From assembly GCA_001632435.1 (NCBI GenBank), contig KV424037.1, forward strand, positions 1-64,000: a DNA stretch of 64,000 bases. The letters are read 5' to 3'. The stretch comes from Calocera cornea HHB12733. Lineage: Eukaryota; Basidiomycota; Dacrymycetes; Dacrymycetales; Dacrymycetaceae. A model generated the notes under the pieces. That model saw only the letters and a list, made by a program, of their open reading frames with translations. It ran no database searches and was not told where the DNA came from. Made by a program: the position numbers and the translations under genes. Of this stretch, positions 1 to 12,438 are shown piece after piece; positions within the stretch are counted from its first letter, which is position 1; each line of letters opens with the position of its first letter.

Positions 1-448
1 GCTGCTGCTCGGCCAGTGGCAACGCGGATTCTCGGCCCGGCTCTCCAGGATGGCTGGACCATCCCCAACCTCCGGCGTGGTCTCGACACGTACGAGACTG
101 TGCTGATGCACTGGGACGTTGGCGATCCACAGCGAGGGCTGCTCGTTCCTCTGAAGGATTGGCCTGACGAGCGGCACCGGGGCGATCACGGCAATCAGGC
201 CGGTGGAGTGGGCGTGAAATATCATGAGCGGGCAGTGGTTGCGCGCGAGTACCATCGGTATGTGGGATACACTCTTACCCCACCGAAGGCTGTCGCTGAC
301 TCTTGTTCGACTCCACAGAATGGGAAACAAGGCTGCGTTCGAAGACGCTTACTGCCAGGGAGGGAGGGGGGCACGGAGAGGCTTCGAGGCCATCCAGAAG
401 GCTCGGGACGCGAGGGGGGAACGCTCACGACGCGCCAAGCGCACATAA
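1..448 (+). CDS. 3' end of an unrecognised gene (partial)
   Basis: Two exons can be read: 1-257 and 319-448, joined by an intron with donor gtatgt and acceptor ccacag. The frame stays open across the joint and ends at TAA 446-448. The last exon encodes a basic tail rich in Arg, Ala and Lys (QKARDARGERSRRAKRT at the end). The upstream exon contains DGWTIPNLRRGLDTYETVL. I do not recognise the family. The 5' part lies outside the window. The gene is assigned because the splice joint preserves frame and the alternative frames are less protein-like. Confidence 0.45.
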
Positions 449-1295
449 CGACTATATTATCGATATCTGTCTAGCTGCTATCTTACCTATCGTATACGAA
501 TGAAACATACCGTTGTCAACCCCCCCCCTACGTGTGCGTGCGATGTGCAAGGCTCGAACACTCGACCACACGACGAGCCGACCCCCCCGCAAGCCCCGTA
601 AGCGCCCGTAAGCGCGCGCGTAAGTCCATCGAAGAAGTGGCACTTCCTACTTCCCTTGCCCCAAATCGACCCCTGCGTCACTTTCGCTACGCTTACGGGC
701 GATTTCTAGCCCAATTTTGGGCCTTTAAATTCAATTTTTCTCCCAGCTGGAGCAGCTGGGCAGGGGGCACAATGCATGGTAAGTGAATTTTTATTTCTAA
801 CTACTTTTGAGAAGCTAAACTATGTGCAGACTGTCGCACGCGGCGTTGCGCGCGCGCGCGCGGACAGCGAGCTCGGCCTTAGGGACGACGTCGGCGCTGG
901 CCGCCACCGCACACGTGACGGGCGGGCGGGGGTGTATGCTTACGGGCGGACGCAAACGGCACAGCCTCGGGGCCCGTAAGTTTAGGGAAGAATAACAGCT
1001 TCTTTGGAAGCCGCCGCAATAGCGTCAGGGTCCGGCCGATGATTAGTCATCACCTCTCCGGACGCCGTACATACGTTCCGTTTACTTCACGGCTGTCCTC
1101 TCTGCTCTGCCTTATCACAAAAGGTATAGCGCACGCCAGGTTGGGGCATAACATCACAAATTCCTATTTTGTTTGCAACATACATACACCGCCCGACTAC
1201 GCACGGAAGCAGAAGACTAGGGTCGGGATCCCTGCCGTGGACTGGACGCCATTACCGAATACAGCAACTTGCTTCTCCAACATTCAGCGACTCGC
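449..1295. other. Intergenic, no gene seen; cttacggg motif cluster
   Basis: No convincing coding sequence. The stretch has a run of C at 522-530, alternating GC around 840-863, and several copies of a cccgtaag / cttacggg motif on both strands at 595-603, 605-613, 691-699, 939-947 and 973-980. This may be remnant transposon sub-terminal sequence. The last part probably holds the 3' untranslated region of the aldehyde dehydrogenase. Confidence 0.4.
595..980. repeat. Interspersed CCCGTAAG / CTTACGGG motif
   Basis: Five copies of CCCGTAAG lie within 386 bp, at 595, 605, 691 (inverted), 939 (inverted) and 973. A sixth, related element (gcgcgcgtaagtc) sits near 614-627. Both orientations occur. 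No tandem period is visible, so this is a cluster of short dispersed motifs and not a minisatellite. Confidence 0.55.
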
Positions 1296-2956
1296 TCAAG
1301 GTGCCGGAGCAGCGAGATTGATCTGCACTGATTTGATGTTGGTGTAGTTAGCTAGGGCATACTCTCCAAGCTCGCGACCGATCCCGGACTGCTTGTAGCC
1401 ACCGAACGGAACCTGCGGGTGCAACTTGTTGTAGCAGTTGACCCAGACGGTCCCTGCCTGCAGACGGTTGGCGACGGTCAGGGCCCGGGAGATATCGCGT
1501 GAGAAGACGGCGGCGGCGAGGCCGTAGAAGGTGTCGTTGGCCATGTGGATGATGTCGTCCTCGTCCTTGAACTTCTGGATGACGACGACGGGGCCGAAGA
1601 TCTCCTCCTTGACGATCTTCATGTCTGGCTTGACGTCGGTGAATACGGTGGGCTGGATGAAGTAGCCCTCTGAGCCGTGGCGCTCGCCGCCGGTGAGGAT
1701 CTTTGCGCCCTCCTCCTTGCCCGACTTGATGTAGCCCATGATGCGGTCGTACTGGATCTGGGAGACCTGGGGGCCCTGGAACGTGTCCGGGTCCATGGGG
1801 TTGCCGACCTTGAGGGTCTTGATGTGTGCGGAGAAGGCGGAGATGAACTTGTCGTAGATGCGCTCCTGGACAAAGACGCGGGAGCCCGCGCAGCAGCACT
1901 GCCCGTGGTTGAACATGATCCCGAACGCGGTCCACTTGACCGCGTCGTCCAGGTTCGCGTCGTCAAAGATGATGTTGGGCGACTTGCCACCGAGCTCGAG
2001 GGTGGCCTTCTTCAGGTTGGAGTTGGCGGCCGCCTTGAGGATCGAGCGGCCGACGAGCGTGGAGCCGGTAAAGGCCACCTTCTCGATGTGCATGTGGTTC
2101 GCGATCGCCGCGCCGACGGTTGCACCGTAGCCACTGCGCGCGATTAGCGAGATTCAAGGAGACGAGTTGCGTGGCACATACGAGAGGATGTTGACGACAC
2201 CGGGCGGGAAGCCGGCCTCGTTGATCAGCGCGCAGACACGGAGGGCAGAGAGCGGGGTGAACTCGGAGGTCTTGAGGACGATGGTGTTGCCGGTGGCGAG
2301 CGCGGGGCCGAGCTTCCAGGAGAGCATGTAGACTGGATTCAAGGTCAGCGGGCGTCAGGAGCGCACTGAAGCGGCCTCACGAGGGAAGTTCCAGGGGATG
2401 ATCTGGCCGACGACGCCGATGGGCTCGTGGAGGGTATACGCAAACTTGGTCTCGTCGACCTCGATCGTCTTTCCCTGGATCTTGTCCGCCCAGCCTCCGT
2501 AGTAGCGGATGACGGCGGCGGACTGGGCGACGTCGAAGTCGAGGGCGATCGAGTAGGCCTTGCCGTTGTCGAGGGCCTCGATGGCCGCCAGCTCCTCGGC
2601 GTTCTTCTCGATCAGGTCGGCCAGGCGCAGCAGCAGGCGGCCACGCTCCGACCCGGGGACCTTGAGGCCCCAGGAGGTCTGGAAGGCGCGGTGCGCAGCC
2701 GCGACGGCGGTGTCGACGTCTGCGGGGGTGCCCTCGGAGATGTCTGTGATCTTCTTGCCGTTGGAGGGGTTGAACACCCTGGGGAGCGACATTTGTCAGC
2801 TGACGCTCGCGGGCGGAGGTGGCCAGCGACTCACTCGATTGTCTTCTTCTCTGAGCCGTCGTGGAACTTTCCATCAATGAAGATGCCAGTGTTGAAGCTG
2901 GTTGTGCCCTTGTAGGGGCAGGGGGCGTCGAAGGTGTAGTTGAAGGTCGCGGGCAT
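1296..2956 (-). CDS. Aldehyde dehydrogenase (NAD(P)+), 4 exons, intact
   Basis: Oxidises aldehydes to carboxylic acids, probably cytosolic since no targeting peptide is visible. Exons on the minus strand: 2956-2835, 2778-2381, 2332-2182 and 2133-1296, all with GT..AG borders. They join to 1509 nt, or 502 residues, the normal family length. Visible signatures are IIPWNFP near the end of the N-terminal half, LELGGKSPN with the general-base Glu, [12 protein letters not shown] with the nucleophilic Cys, EEIFGPV, and a C-terminal [13 protein letters not shown]. The start ATG at 2956 gives [19 protein letters not shown], typical of fungal enzymes of this class. Substrate cannot be told from sequence. 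It is intact, unlike the oxidoreductases of the middle island. Confidence 0.95.
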
Positions 2957-3801
2957 GGTTGCTAGCTAGGTTGTGGGTGGTGATGGGGAGAGTATGCGCT
3001 GGAGGAGGAGGGTCAGGAGGGCCTCGGGGTGAGTGCCCAGCATTGCGGGTATTATAAGGGTGGAGGCGAGGTGTGAGCATCCTCGGGGCGCGGTGGGGTG
3101 TGCTGGACTGCTGGGACGAGTAGGGTTCCGAGGGGGGCCATCATGTGATGGCGACCCTGTGAGCCGGGTCACCAGATGCCGTCGGCCGGACCGCCCTATT
3201 CGGGCAATTATCACTCCGAGTCCGCAGACCTCCATACCGCGCGAGTTCGGCTCCCGCGACACCGACCGTGCCAGCCAGCGCATCCTCGCTCTTCGCACCA
3301 GTGGAGCATGACCAACAAGCCGGGCAGCCTCAACCGTCTTCCATCTCCTATCTCCCACACCTTATCTCCTTCCTCTCCGTCCGCTTGCGTCGGCGATTAG
3401 TATAACAATGCATCACACACTCCAACCTTCCCCGGTCTTCCCCGCACGTCTGACCAGCACGTGTCTTCTGTCTCGCGCAATCGAGCTCCATACGCGCGCA
3501 GAGGGACGCTCTCCCCCGCATCAAGGTTCATTCAGACCCTGGCTCAATCGTCCCTCCCCGGGCGATGTCGGCACACAAACTCAGCACGGCGCGACGGGAC
3601 CTTCGGCGACGCACGAGCGGAGCATTGATATTCATATTGCAACAACGGCGGCCCATTTGCTGCTGCTGTACAGTTATAATACGACAACGGTCCAGATTCC
3701 CGCACAGCTTCGCTCGTGCCGGTTCGGTTCTGTCGCCTAACCTTCCGGTTATCGCTTCTCCCCCCGCGTACGTTCCCCACTCCCCCACTTGCCCACACAG
3801 A
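2957..3801. other. Intergenic, promoter side of the aldehyde dehydrogenase
   Basis: Holds the 5' flank of the aldehyde dehydrogenase and the 3' flank of the membrane-protein gene, both on the minus strand. ORFs on either strand here lack recognisable domains. No repeat or RNA gene was seen. Confidence 0.5.
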
Positions 3802-5958
3802 TCACATCAGCCCCGTAACGTAATCCATCACATCCTTATGGCCCCCGCGCCCCTGCTCCGACCCAGTCCGCGTGCCCTGCGCCCCTGCGCCCTGCACCTC
3901 GTGCTCCCCAGCCGCGCGCTCAGGCCCAGGATCCTCCTGCGGCACCTGGCCGTACACCGCCTGAAGCGCCTGGAGGGGCTCGGTGAGCCGCATATGCGCG
4001 CGCTGCACGTCCTTGTTCCCTGCTGTCGCTCTGTACGCGCGGGCGCCGATCCAGAGCGTGAAGAGTGCGTAGAGCAGGACGGTGAGGAAGTAGAGCAGCA
4101 TCGGCGCGAGCGGGATGGTGCTGCCCAAGGGCTGGGAGACGAGCGTGATACTCAGCGCGGGGGCGGGCTCGTACACCGCTGCGGTGTATGCGACCAGCTC
4201 GCGCGAGAGCTCGAGCGCGTACGCGGCGCTGTAGTTCCCTTGCAACAGCCCCACGCCGTCCACGCGCAGAGGAACAGAGTTCCAGAGAAAGGACGCGTCC
4301 AGGATGCTCGCTACGCGCTGCGTCGTCAGCGTGCTCGCCGGCTCGCTGCTGAGCACGCGGAACGACCCGTTCGTGGCCAGATCGGCGAGCGGCGCCTGCA
4401 CGTACGCATACTCCACCTCGCTGACGGAGACTTGACACAGGAGGGCGTTGTACCCCTCCGTCTGGGCCCAGAGGAAGCCGCTGTGAAGGGGTCGCGTCAG
4501 CCGGCTCTCCCCGCTCATGAACTGAACTGAAGAAGCACGCACGTATCCCCTACATAGCCCGAGGAGAGCGGGTCGTCCGCCGTGTACGCGTACGAGATAA
4601 CGACGTCCACAAGTTCAAGTGCGCTGCGGCGAGGCCTATCAGCTTCCTAGCCTTTGTAGCGAGTGGGCGTGGGAAATCGGAGACTCACTTGGAGGAGACA
4701 AGGTGGAAGGAGGAGCTGTTTCCCGGGCTGCTCCCGATCGCGCCCGTGCGGGGGTTGACGATTCCCCGCGAGGCGGAGCTGGTAATGTTCACCCCGATCG
4801 CGGCGGGGCAGGCCCAGTATATGCGCCCGCCCGCGTACCCTGGGGTACACTCGCGCGTGATGCTCCTGCACTGCGAGCTCACGCCGAGAGTGGTACCAGT
4901 GTAGGAAGCGTTCACCGCCGTGTCCACGAGCAGTGCCTGCTGGTCATCGGCGAACACGACCTGGTTCCGGAGGGACGAGTTGCTGAGGATCCGGCTCCCC
5001 GCGCTGGCAGAGAGGAAGAACATCTGGTCGTCTGACGTCCGGTCTTCCACGGCGAACTGCAGTCCGCACAGGCTGGTCAGGTAGGCGTAGTCGCCCGCCC
5101 AGCTGTCCGCGTACGCAGCCGCGTAATCGTCGCACATCGTCTGGTTCACTTGCCGCGCAAAGCCCTCGGTGGACGGCTCCCCGTCCGACTCGAGGTAAGC
5201 GAACGACGCGCGCGTCGTGTCGTTCAGCCAGAGCTGGAAGATCGTAGATATGTACGACAGGGCCAGGAGGGCGCCGACGACCGCGAGCCCGCTGATGAGA
5301 AGCGGCCATGTCGGGCTGGAGCGGTGCTTGCCCTTGAGCTCCTTGGAGGCGAAGACGAGCCGGAAGACCGTCTTGAGCCACGTGCCGGGCCCGCCGTTCT
5401 TGAGCACCGTTACAAGCATGTCCAGCCTGTGGACTGTCAACAGAGCTCATGTCACCTGAGCTGTGCTTACTGAGCAGCAGAGGTCTTCTTGTTCTCGGCG
5501 TCTTCGGATGCGTCAAGTAGCCTGAACCAGCCGTGCGACGCCTTCTCGTTGTCCCCCGCGACCTTGAGCCACATCGCGCACACCGTGTATACGTGCAACG
5601 TCGCCGCCAGGGCGATCGTGAACGTCACGACGTGCGAGACGACAATGAGGATGGTCGACACGGACTGCGCGGGCGCCGAGGTGGTGATCTCCCACGCATC
5701 ACCGTCCCAGGTGTATCGGTGGAGCGCAAAGACATACACGAAATAGACGGTGGTGACGACGAACACGAGACCAGAGACGAGTATCGTCAACAGGAGGATA
5801 GCGACCGCAGCGGGGATGGGGATCCGCCCGTCGTCGATGGCTTCCAACACTTCTTCGGGGTCGACATTGGCAACCAGGTCCAGTGGGCTAGCAGCCTCCT
5901 CGCCGGGGGACGTCACATCTGCCGGTGTCCCAGAGCCCTCGGGCAGTCCTTCAGCCAT
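3802..5958 (-). CDS. Predicted four-helix integral membrane protein, function unknown
   Basis: Starts at ATG 5958 (MAEGLPEGSGTPADVTSP) and stops at TGA 3802-3804. Main exons: 5958-5471, 5426 to about 4688, and about 4530-3802, with a short exon around 4560-4620 whose borders I could not fix. Two hydrophobic helices lie in the N-terminal exon (AVAILLLTILVSGLVFVVTT and STILIVVSHVVTFTIALAAT). A third begins the second exon (PLLISGLAVVGALLALSYIS) and a fourth is near the C-terminus (LAPMLLYFLTVLLYALFTLW). Between helices 3 and 4 is a long segment with many Ser and Asn and several Cys, probably luminal or extracellular. The layout resembles uncharacterised fungal membrane proteins; no enzymatic motif is seen. 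Its product name is an inference from topology only. Confidence 0.75.
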
Positions 5959-6460
5959 GCTACAGAGGCTGCCGCGACCAAGAGGCTAAGCAAAGCAGAC
6001 GCGAGGCAGAGAGGCACCTAGAGCTCGCTCCGTTCCAGCAGCAGATGATGGCCTCCCAGCTCCTGCGGGCGCTAGTGTTACTGTACCCATACACTCCCCT
6101 CGTCTGCGGTCCTCTGCGGCGTCCGGTCGGAGAAGTGATGGGCCAATCATCGGCTGGACCCTGAGGCTATTGCGGCGGCTGCAATGGAAGCGGTCCCTTT
6201 TATGAATTGCGACATCGGCTTGGCACCACACTAGCGCTGTATATTCCAGTAGCATGTGGAGGTAGCAGGACGTTGGAGATGGGGCCGGCACGTTAAAACT
6301 GAACTACTAGCGCGTTCTCATAAAGGGTGTCACTCTTCAATGAATGAAATGGTCTATTAGAACAGAAGCAAGCACGAAGCACATGCAGACATCGTATTTG
6401 TTCCCAGAAAGGAAATCTCATTGGTTGGTCTGGAGATCCGCCTGACGGTCCTGCTCCACT
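5959..6460. other. Intergenic, nothing recognised
   Basis: Separates the start of the membrane-protein gene from the 3' end of the aldo-keto reductase. It probably contains the promoter of the former and the 3' untranslated region of the latter. No repeats were seen. Confidence 0.5.
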
Positions 6461-7689
6461 CTACATACGCACAGGCTTGGGCACATACGGCTCCTCCAGA
6501 TACTTGATCTCCTCTTCCGTCAGCTTCTTGTCAGGAATGATCGCTTCCTGCAGGCGTGCGGGCTGCATGCACAAGTCAGACAGAACTCCTGCAGCATACG
6601 ACACTAGCGTACCGAGCTGATGCCAACGATCGGCGCCGTAACCTTAGTGTTGATCCAAGCCAGAGCGACCTGGGCCATGTTCCAGCCCTTCTTCTTGGCT
6701 AGCTCGTCAACGCGCCTGATGATCTCCTTGTCCGCATCAGTGTGCTTGAGCTCGAACGGCGTGCCCTTGGTGCCCTCGCTCCTCGTGCTGTCCTCCCCGA
6801 GCGGACGGGTCAGATGGCCCCCAGCAACCGGGCCCCAGGGGATCAACCCGACGCCCGAATAGTTGCAGAACGCGTTCATCTCCCTCTCCTCCTCGCGGTA
6901 CAGGAGCGAGTACTGGCTCTGCATGCTGACGAACTTTGTCCACCCGTGCTGCTCCGCAACGTGGTTGTAGTTCGCCAGCTGCCACGCCCACATCGACGAC
7001 GCGCCGATGTACCGCACCTTCCCGCTCTTCACGAGGTCATGCAGCGCCTCCATCGTCTCCTCCGCCGGGGTGTTCGCGTCCGCGCGGTGGATCTGCAGCA
7101 GGTCGATGTAGTCCGTCTCGAGCCGCGCCAGGGAGTCGGCGACCTGGTTGAAGATCGCTGCGCGGGAGAGCCCGCTCTGATTCACAAAGTCGCGGGTGTT
7201 CTGTAACTCGGGGCTGAACAGTGTGTGCATCCCAGGGGTGCTCCCGACCAGGAAGTGGCACTTGGTGAGAATCAACACTTTCGAGCGTGGGATGTTGTAC
7301 TGCGTCATCGCATGTCAGTGCAAGTTGGCTAGGAACAGAGCAGTACACACCTTCTTCAACGCCTTGGCAATAATGCGCTCGCTCTCCCCATTGGAGTAGA
7401 TCTACGTTCTGGTCAGCACGGACGTTTGGAAACGGCTTGACCAACTCACGTTCGCAGTGTCCCAGGTGTTCACACCGAGATCCCATGCGGCCTTGAGCAA
7501 AGGCAGAGCCTTGTCCTCGTTGAGAACCCAGCTCTACTCAACATCAGCCCACGCGCAAGTAAGCCCGCAAGATCAACCTACACCCCACTCATCGCTCCCA
7601 AAGCTCATGCACCCCAGCACGGGGTTGGAGATCCTGAGCCCGCTGTTGCCCAAGCGGTGGTACGTGACCTGCGGCTTGTCCGACGTCAT
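6461..7689 (-). CDS. Aldo-keto reductase (NADPH-dependent)
   Basis: Reduces aldehydes or ketones with NADPH in the cytosol; substrate not predictable. Starts at ATG 7689 ([20 protein letters not shown]), stops at TAG 6461-6463. At least five exons are separated by short introns near 7580, 7530, 7450, 7400, 7330 and 6560. The catalytic tetrad is visible in order: Asp in NTWDTAN, Tyr in [10 protein letters not shown], Lys in VLILTKCH and His in LLQIHRAD. The barrel continues with [20 protein letters not shown] and the cofactor-binding C-terminal part IVGISS. The last exon ends [12 protein letters not shown], common in fungal aryl-alcohol-dehydrogenase-like and AKR9-type members. No disruption was found. 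Confidence 0.92.
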
Positions 7690-8240
7690 TTTGTCTTCTA
7701 GGTGTAGAGCGGGGTATGCAGGGTGGATTCAGGCGACGACGCTCCTTCGCCGCTGCACGGTGCGGGGTTCTTGTACTCCATTCCTGGCTGAACGATTGCA
7801 CGCCGGCAGTCCAGGGTCGACGCGTGCGAAAGGGCTGACGGCGCGGGAGAAGGTTGAGCCAGAAAGGCCGTACCGCCGTCGCTGTCGCTGACGTGATTAC
7901 TGTACGTGTGGATTTGAATTGTTGCAGGGCCGTTCTGGCTCAACGGACACCCGTCGGGTGGCGGGCTATTCAGTCCTGGACGGCGGGGATGGACAGCGGG
8001 GACGGGGTTCGTTGCTTGAGAGGTAGACGAACACGGTGTCCGGCGAACGGGACGCGTCTCGGCCGACTCGGACATACGGCTCGGAATATCAATTAGAGGT
8101 GGTCGTCTGCTTCATACTAGTATATCCCACGACAGATACAACCATTAAAGCACAGTTTCACAAACAAGAGTTGAAATGATCTTCTACGATAAGCAACGCC
8201 GTCTCAGAAGATCGTCAGCTGCGTTACTTCACTACCAGTG
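7690..8240. other. Intergenic, nothing recognised
   Basis: Upstream flank of the aldo-keto reductase and downstream flank of the F-box-like gene. No coding or repeated sequence can be supported. Confidence 0.5.
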
Positions 8241-11200
8241 TTACTTCTCCTTCTTCAGCCCACATCTGATTAGGATGATATCCTCGGTATGGATCTCTGC
8301 GCAGCCATGCCTAGAAACACCAATAAGCCTGCATTCAACAAACATTTGAGGATAGCTTACCGCTGCTGCATATGATCCCGCAAGCCGTCGTACTTCAGAA
8401 CCTTAGCCGGGGCCTTGGAATCGCTGATACCAGGCTTGAGCTTCCGCCTCGCCGCGGCGGTACAGATACTGCACATCACGCTCGTATTCTCCCGCTCCTT
8501 ATCCGTCGCTCGGACCATCTTCTTGCAGAACTTGGGTGGCAACGGTTCGTTCCCAAGCAGCTCTGGCAGACCATGCACACTGTAGATGCTCTGCAGATCT
8601 CGAGACGCTTGGCGGATTGTCCAGCCATCCGGCGTCTGCCCACGGACGTAACGTTCCAGTCGGTCTCAGAGGGCACAATATGCTGTTCAAATACACCCTT
8701 GGCCAGTGAATCACCTTGCTCGTTGGGAGCCCCTTTGAAGCGTGGGTGTGCCCCCGTGTACCATGCGTGCCGCAGCTGGTGACGGTACAGCTCGTGTCAA
8801 TTCAGCGAAATGTCGCACCTCTCGCATCTCCATGCCTTCTTGAAGCTCTGCAACTCTTCGTGAGTCATATCGGTTGGTAAGACGTTGAGCATGTTGTAGA
8901 CATGTCGGGCGAAGGCGCATGCTGGGGCATCGACAACGCAGTTACTGACCGACCATCGCTCAATGCATTCGTGCTCAACAATCTCCTTGTACCGTCATCG
9001 GTGGCTTGAACAGTGGCATCATCTTGGACACGGAGTGTCGTCCGGATCCTTCTTTCTGGGATGAGCGGCGATGTTCGTGGTGCTTCAGAGCAGCGCAGTC
9101 GCAGGCTGAGCAACAAAATAAGCAGTCGAATTGAGTCAGACCATCCTTCTCCGCATTCAATCAAGCAATGTCGGCCATCTTGAACTCCAGCTCGAACTCC
9201 CAAGCGTTCAGCTCGAGGTAAGCGTGCACCAGCCACTTGTCCCAGTTCATGACCTTCTTTTGGGTGGTAGGAAGCCGCTGAACGACGGGGAAGGTTTTAA
9301 AGATGCGGAACCCGGGCATAACGCTCGGTGCAGGTACACCGGCTCTGACCGGAGCGTCTTTGTTCCTTCGCAGATACAGCGAGAATGCTCGAGCCACGTT
9401 ACGCCGCTCGCGGATCGTCTGTTCCTGCTGTTGGCGCACACGACGCGTGCATAGCTTCTCGGTCTCTTCCATGATCTGGGGCTCCAATCTCTTCCAAACT
9501 ACACTTCATAAGCAGGGGTGATGTATGCAAATTGCCGGCACTTACTATAAGCCGCACGACGCACCCCAAACGCTTCTATCTCTGTCTTCATCCGCTTCAA
9601 CGTAGGCAAGTTGGAGGCATCCTGCCACTTCAGCGGAATGGGTCTGGCTAGGATATCCGGTGTTGCCCAGTCACCTGCGGCGCGACAGCGAGCTTGCCAT
9701 TCTTTGTATCTGTCTCCGTCAAGAGCGCGAATGGCAATGCGGTACCTGTTTTCGAGATATTTGAGTCGTGACGCAGCTGATGTAAGTTGGACGCTGACAT
9801 TTCATCATTTCCTTTGCGCACACAGCCTCTCCAGGACTTCTTCATCTCGCGCCATTCGTCCAGCTCGTAGTTGCACTACGGATGGTGGTCAATGCGATAC
9901 CCAAAGCTGAGCATGAGAGAGTTACAATCATATTGTCCCTCAATTGCAGCGCACGATTGTTCCACCTCTGCGAAACAGTTAGAAAAGCCACTTTCCTGGC
10001 AATCATGCACTTACGTGCACACCTTCTGGCCTTGTGCCATCGTAGCCAGATTCGATCCACTCATCGATTGCTTCCTGCACGTCCGTGATCCGATACCGCC
10101 GATATATATTATGTTTTCCCAGAGGTGGTCTATACCGGGATCGTAATACTTCCTATCGAGGAAGGGTGTACCCCTCATGAACAGCCCTTTGATGATTTCG
10201 TCCGGCCAATCGATCCGGTAACATTCAATCATCATCTCGTTGTACAGCCTGACCTTGCGCTTATTGTTCCCATTCTTCATTGCATTCATGTAGTCATCCA
10301 TGATATCGATGATCTTCTTCGGCGGCGGTTCCGTTAATCCCATTCCGACAGCCTCTGGTGTCTTCTCGGCGGTATGCAGTGCAGTGTGAAGCCATGCATG
10401 CTGCTCGTCTTGCCATCTATCCCTAACGGCAAACAGGAAACTCGGGTGGCCACACAGGTATTTCCATAGGGCTTTGGTATTCTTGAGCAGTGGATGGAAC
10501 TCGTGAATCAGTCTCTCAGCTTGGGGGATATCCTGTTCCGGCTCCTGGTCTGCACCCAGGTGCTGCACGTTGCCTGGAGCAGGATCGGGGACATTCATTC
10601 TTTTCAAATTTAAAATTCAGAAGCTTTCATTGTGACCGACCAGTTTTGGGCTCTCCCGCCAGTGCCTTCTGCAATCTTCCTGAAGGGGAGTCAGATGGAT
10701 CCCGCACTCAAAGACAGCACTTCCACGAGGGCACACTGTTACTGTTACAACACGGCTGGTACGAAAAGATGAAGGGGGTACTGCCGCCCATTTGCCACAG
10801 AGTTCGCACGTGCTGCCCGAGCACCACAGGAAGGCCCAGGCCATCTTGCTGAGTGACTGGCCACCTTTGTACTGCAAGCCGGGATGGGGACCAGGTTTGT
10901 CCCCGTACCCCAGGCGTGCGTGGCCCCAGATACCGTAGTTGGAGTAGGGCTCGCAAAGGAGGTCGTAGATACGGTGGCAGGTCCGCGTCAGTACGATGAG
11001 CTCGGGAGGCGTCATTTCGCGGAAGATCTGAAGCTTGTCAGCATCCGTCCATAAATAAGATTGAGGTATCATTACCAGAGCGAGAACTTTGTTCGGCGTT
11101 TCCAAGATGCTCTTGCCCTTGTATCCAGCGTCGGGAGGGAAGATTGGCTTGCGATGCTGATAGAACTGCTTGGGAATCTTGCGCTTCTTCTCGGGCGGTT

Positions 11201-11489
11201 GAGATTCCTCTGCGTTACCAGCAGCAGCTTCGGGAAGAGTGTAATATGGTATCAAGGTTCTTTCTTCCGCGGACGAATCAGGCATAGGTGAGCCGTCACC
11301 AGAGAAGTCGGAGAGATTATCAGCGGTGAGCCGAGCACACAAGTCGGGGACGCCTTCATCATTCCATCCATCCGAATCCATATTGCAGTCTTCCTCAGCT
11401 TGCTCCTCGTCCATAAAGTGCGCCGTGTGCTCTTCGTGTTCGTCAAGCTCGATGTCATCTGCGTCCGCTTCTTGGGCAGTTCCAGCCAT
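8241..11489 (-). CDS. F-box-like conserved hypothetical protein, multi-exon
   Basis: Starts at ATG 11489 (MAGTAQEADADDIELDEHEE) and ends at TAA 8241-8243 after the exon ending LIRCGLKKEK. The N-terminus is acidic. A segment with FREMTPPELIVLTRTCHRIY, followed by an IWGHARLGY block, has the spacing of an F-box of the type abundant in mushroom genomes. Cys pairs follow (CELCGK, later MCSICTAA), suggesting a small metal-binding region. The central exons encode charged helices (RLKYLENRYRIAIRALDGDR; LKRMKTEIEAF; EETEKLCTRRVRQQQEQTI). F-box proteins usually present substrates to SCF ubiquitin ligases, but substrate and activity are unknown here. Exon borders after about 10700 are uncertain: a TGA at 10617 requires an intron or a break there. 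Confidence 0.6.
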
Positions 11490-12014
11490 CTGCACCTCAT
11501 AACCGCCGCATGGCCTTGGTTGCCCTCTGTCTCGCGGTGAGTGACCGCTCGGCTCCGTGAGCAAGGGCTGTCGGGTGAAGTTGGCAAAGTGCTTATGCTT
11601 GACGGTGTTCGTGAACGCGTCCAATTCGCCCACGGGGAGGGGGCTGCTGACCCTCGTACGCCCTTCTCTCACTTTTCATCTTTCATCAACCATCTCGCCG
11701 CCTCGCTGGGTTGCAACTGGGGATGGGCATGGGCACTGACGACTCGAGGAGCAGAAGCAGGAAGGGAAGACGCCGACGGCGGCCCATTGTGGGGGATCTG
11801 CGTGACTAGCGGGCGGCTCGGCGGGTGGCCGAGGCCAGCGAGAGGGGGCCCGTGCAACATTTCTATGCACCTAAAACGCCGGGCGAACAGCTATCAACTT
11901 CCAAGAACGAGTGTTGGCAAGCAGGCTGCAGGCGCTTATACACTCGTTTCGTACTTAAGCTGAACTGAGAGCGGGCTGCTTGCTGTCTATTATCTGGCGA
12001 TCCCCTTGCCCACG
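11490..12014. other. Intergenic, left edge of the repeat-rich island
   Basis: Upstream of the F-box-like gene (minus) and of the first FAD-oxidoreductase copy (plus), so the two face away from each other across about 525 bp. No distinct promoter element or repeat is clear. Confidence 0.45.
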
Positions 12015-12133
12015 ATGTCTGCCAATATTGCCTCGCTGTTTCGCAAAGACCAACTCTTGACACTGGAGGATGGCGAGCTTTACGAGAAAGCAATCCAGCG
12101 CTGGAGTGACACTGCCATCCGGCGTGCTAAATA

Positions 12134-12170
12134 CAGTGGCGCCAAAAAGTTTCGCACACGACAACCCTGA
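12134..12170 (+). repeat. Left terminal inverted repeat of the Tc1 element
   Basis: 37 bp ending accctga. Differs from the reverse complement of the right end at positions 20, 28 and 30 of the repeat. Confidence 0.95.
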
Positions 12171-12438
12171 ACGATGTCTAATGTAAGTCGCGGTTGCAAT
12201 CTGCACCTTCTGGCCGAATCTTGATAGTCTCTTAATAGAAACGGATGTTACCCTATTCACAGCCCTGTAAATGAAATTTGAATACTGATTGCAAGAGAGA
12301 AAAAGGTGGAAACGTGACCCAGAGTGCACAGACCAGTACAGGTACTGATTACAGAACATGACCCTATCACTTTCCGTCACCTCTGCCTATAAAGCTGGGA
12401 CACTTTTTCCCGGACAGACCCATCCAACAGCCCTTCTC

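Noticed and set aside
3565..4530. 321-codon plus-strand frame antisense to the membrane-protein gene
   Set aside because: Low-complexity Arg/His/Pro text; the opposite strand encodes a transmembrane helix and matches the other exons.
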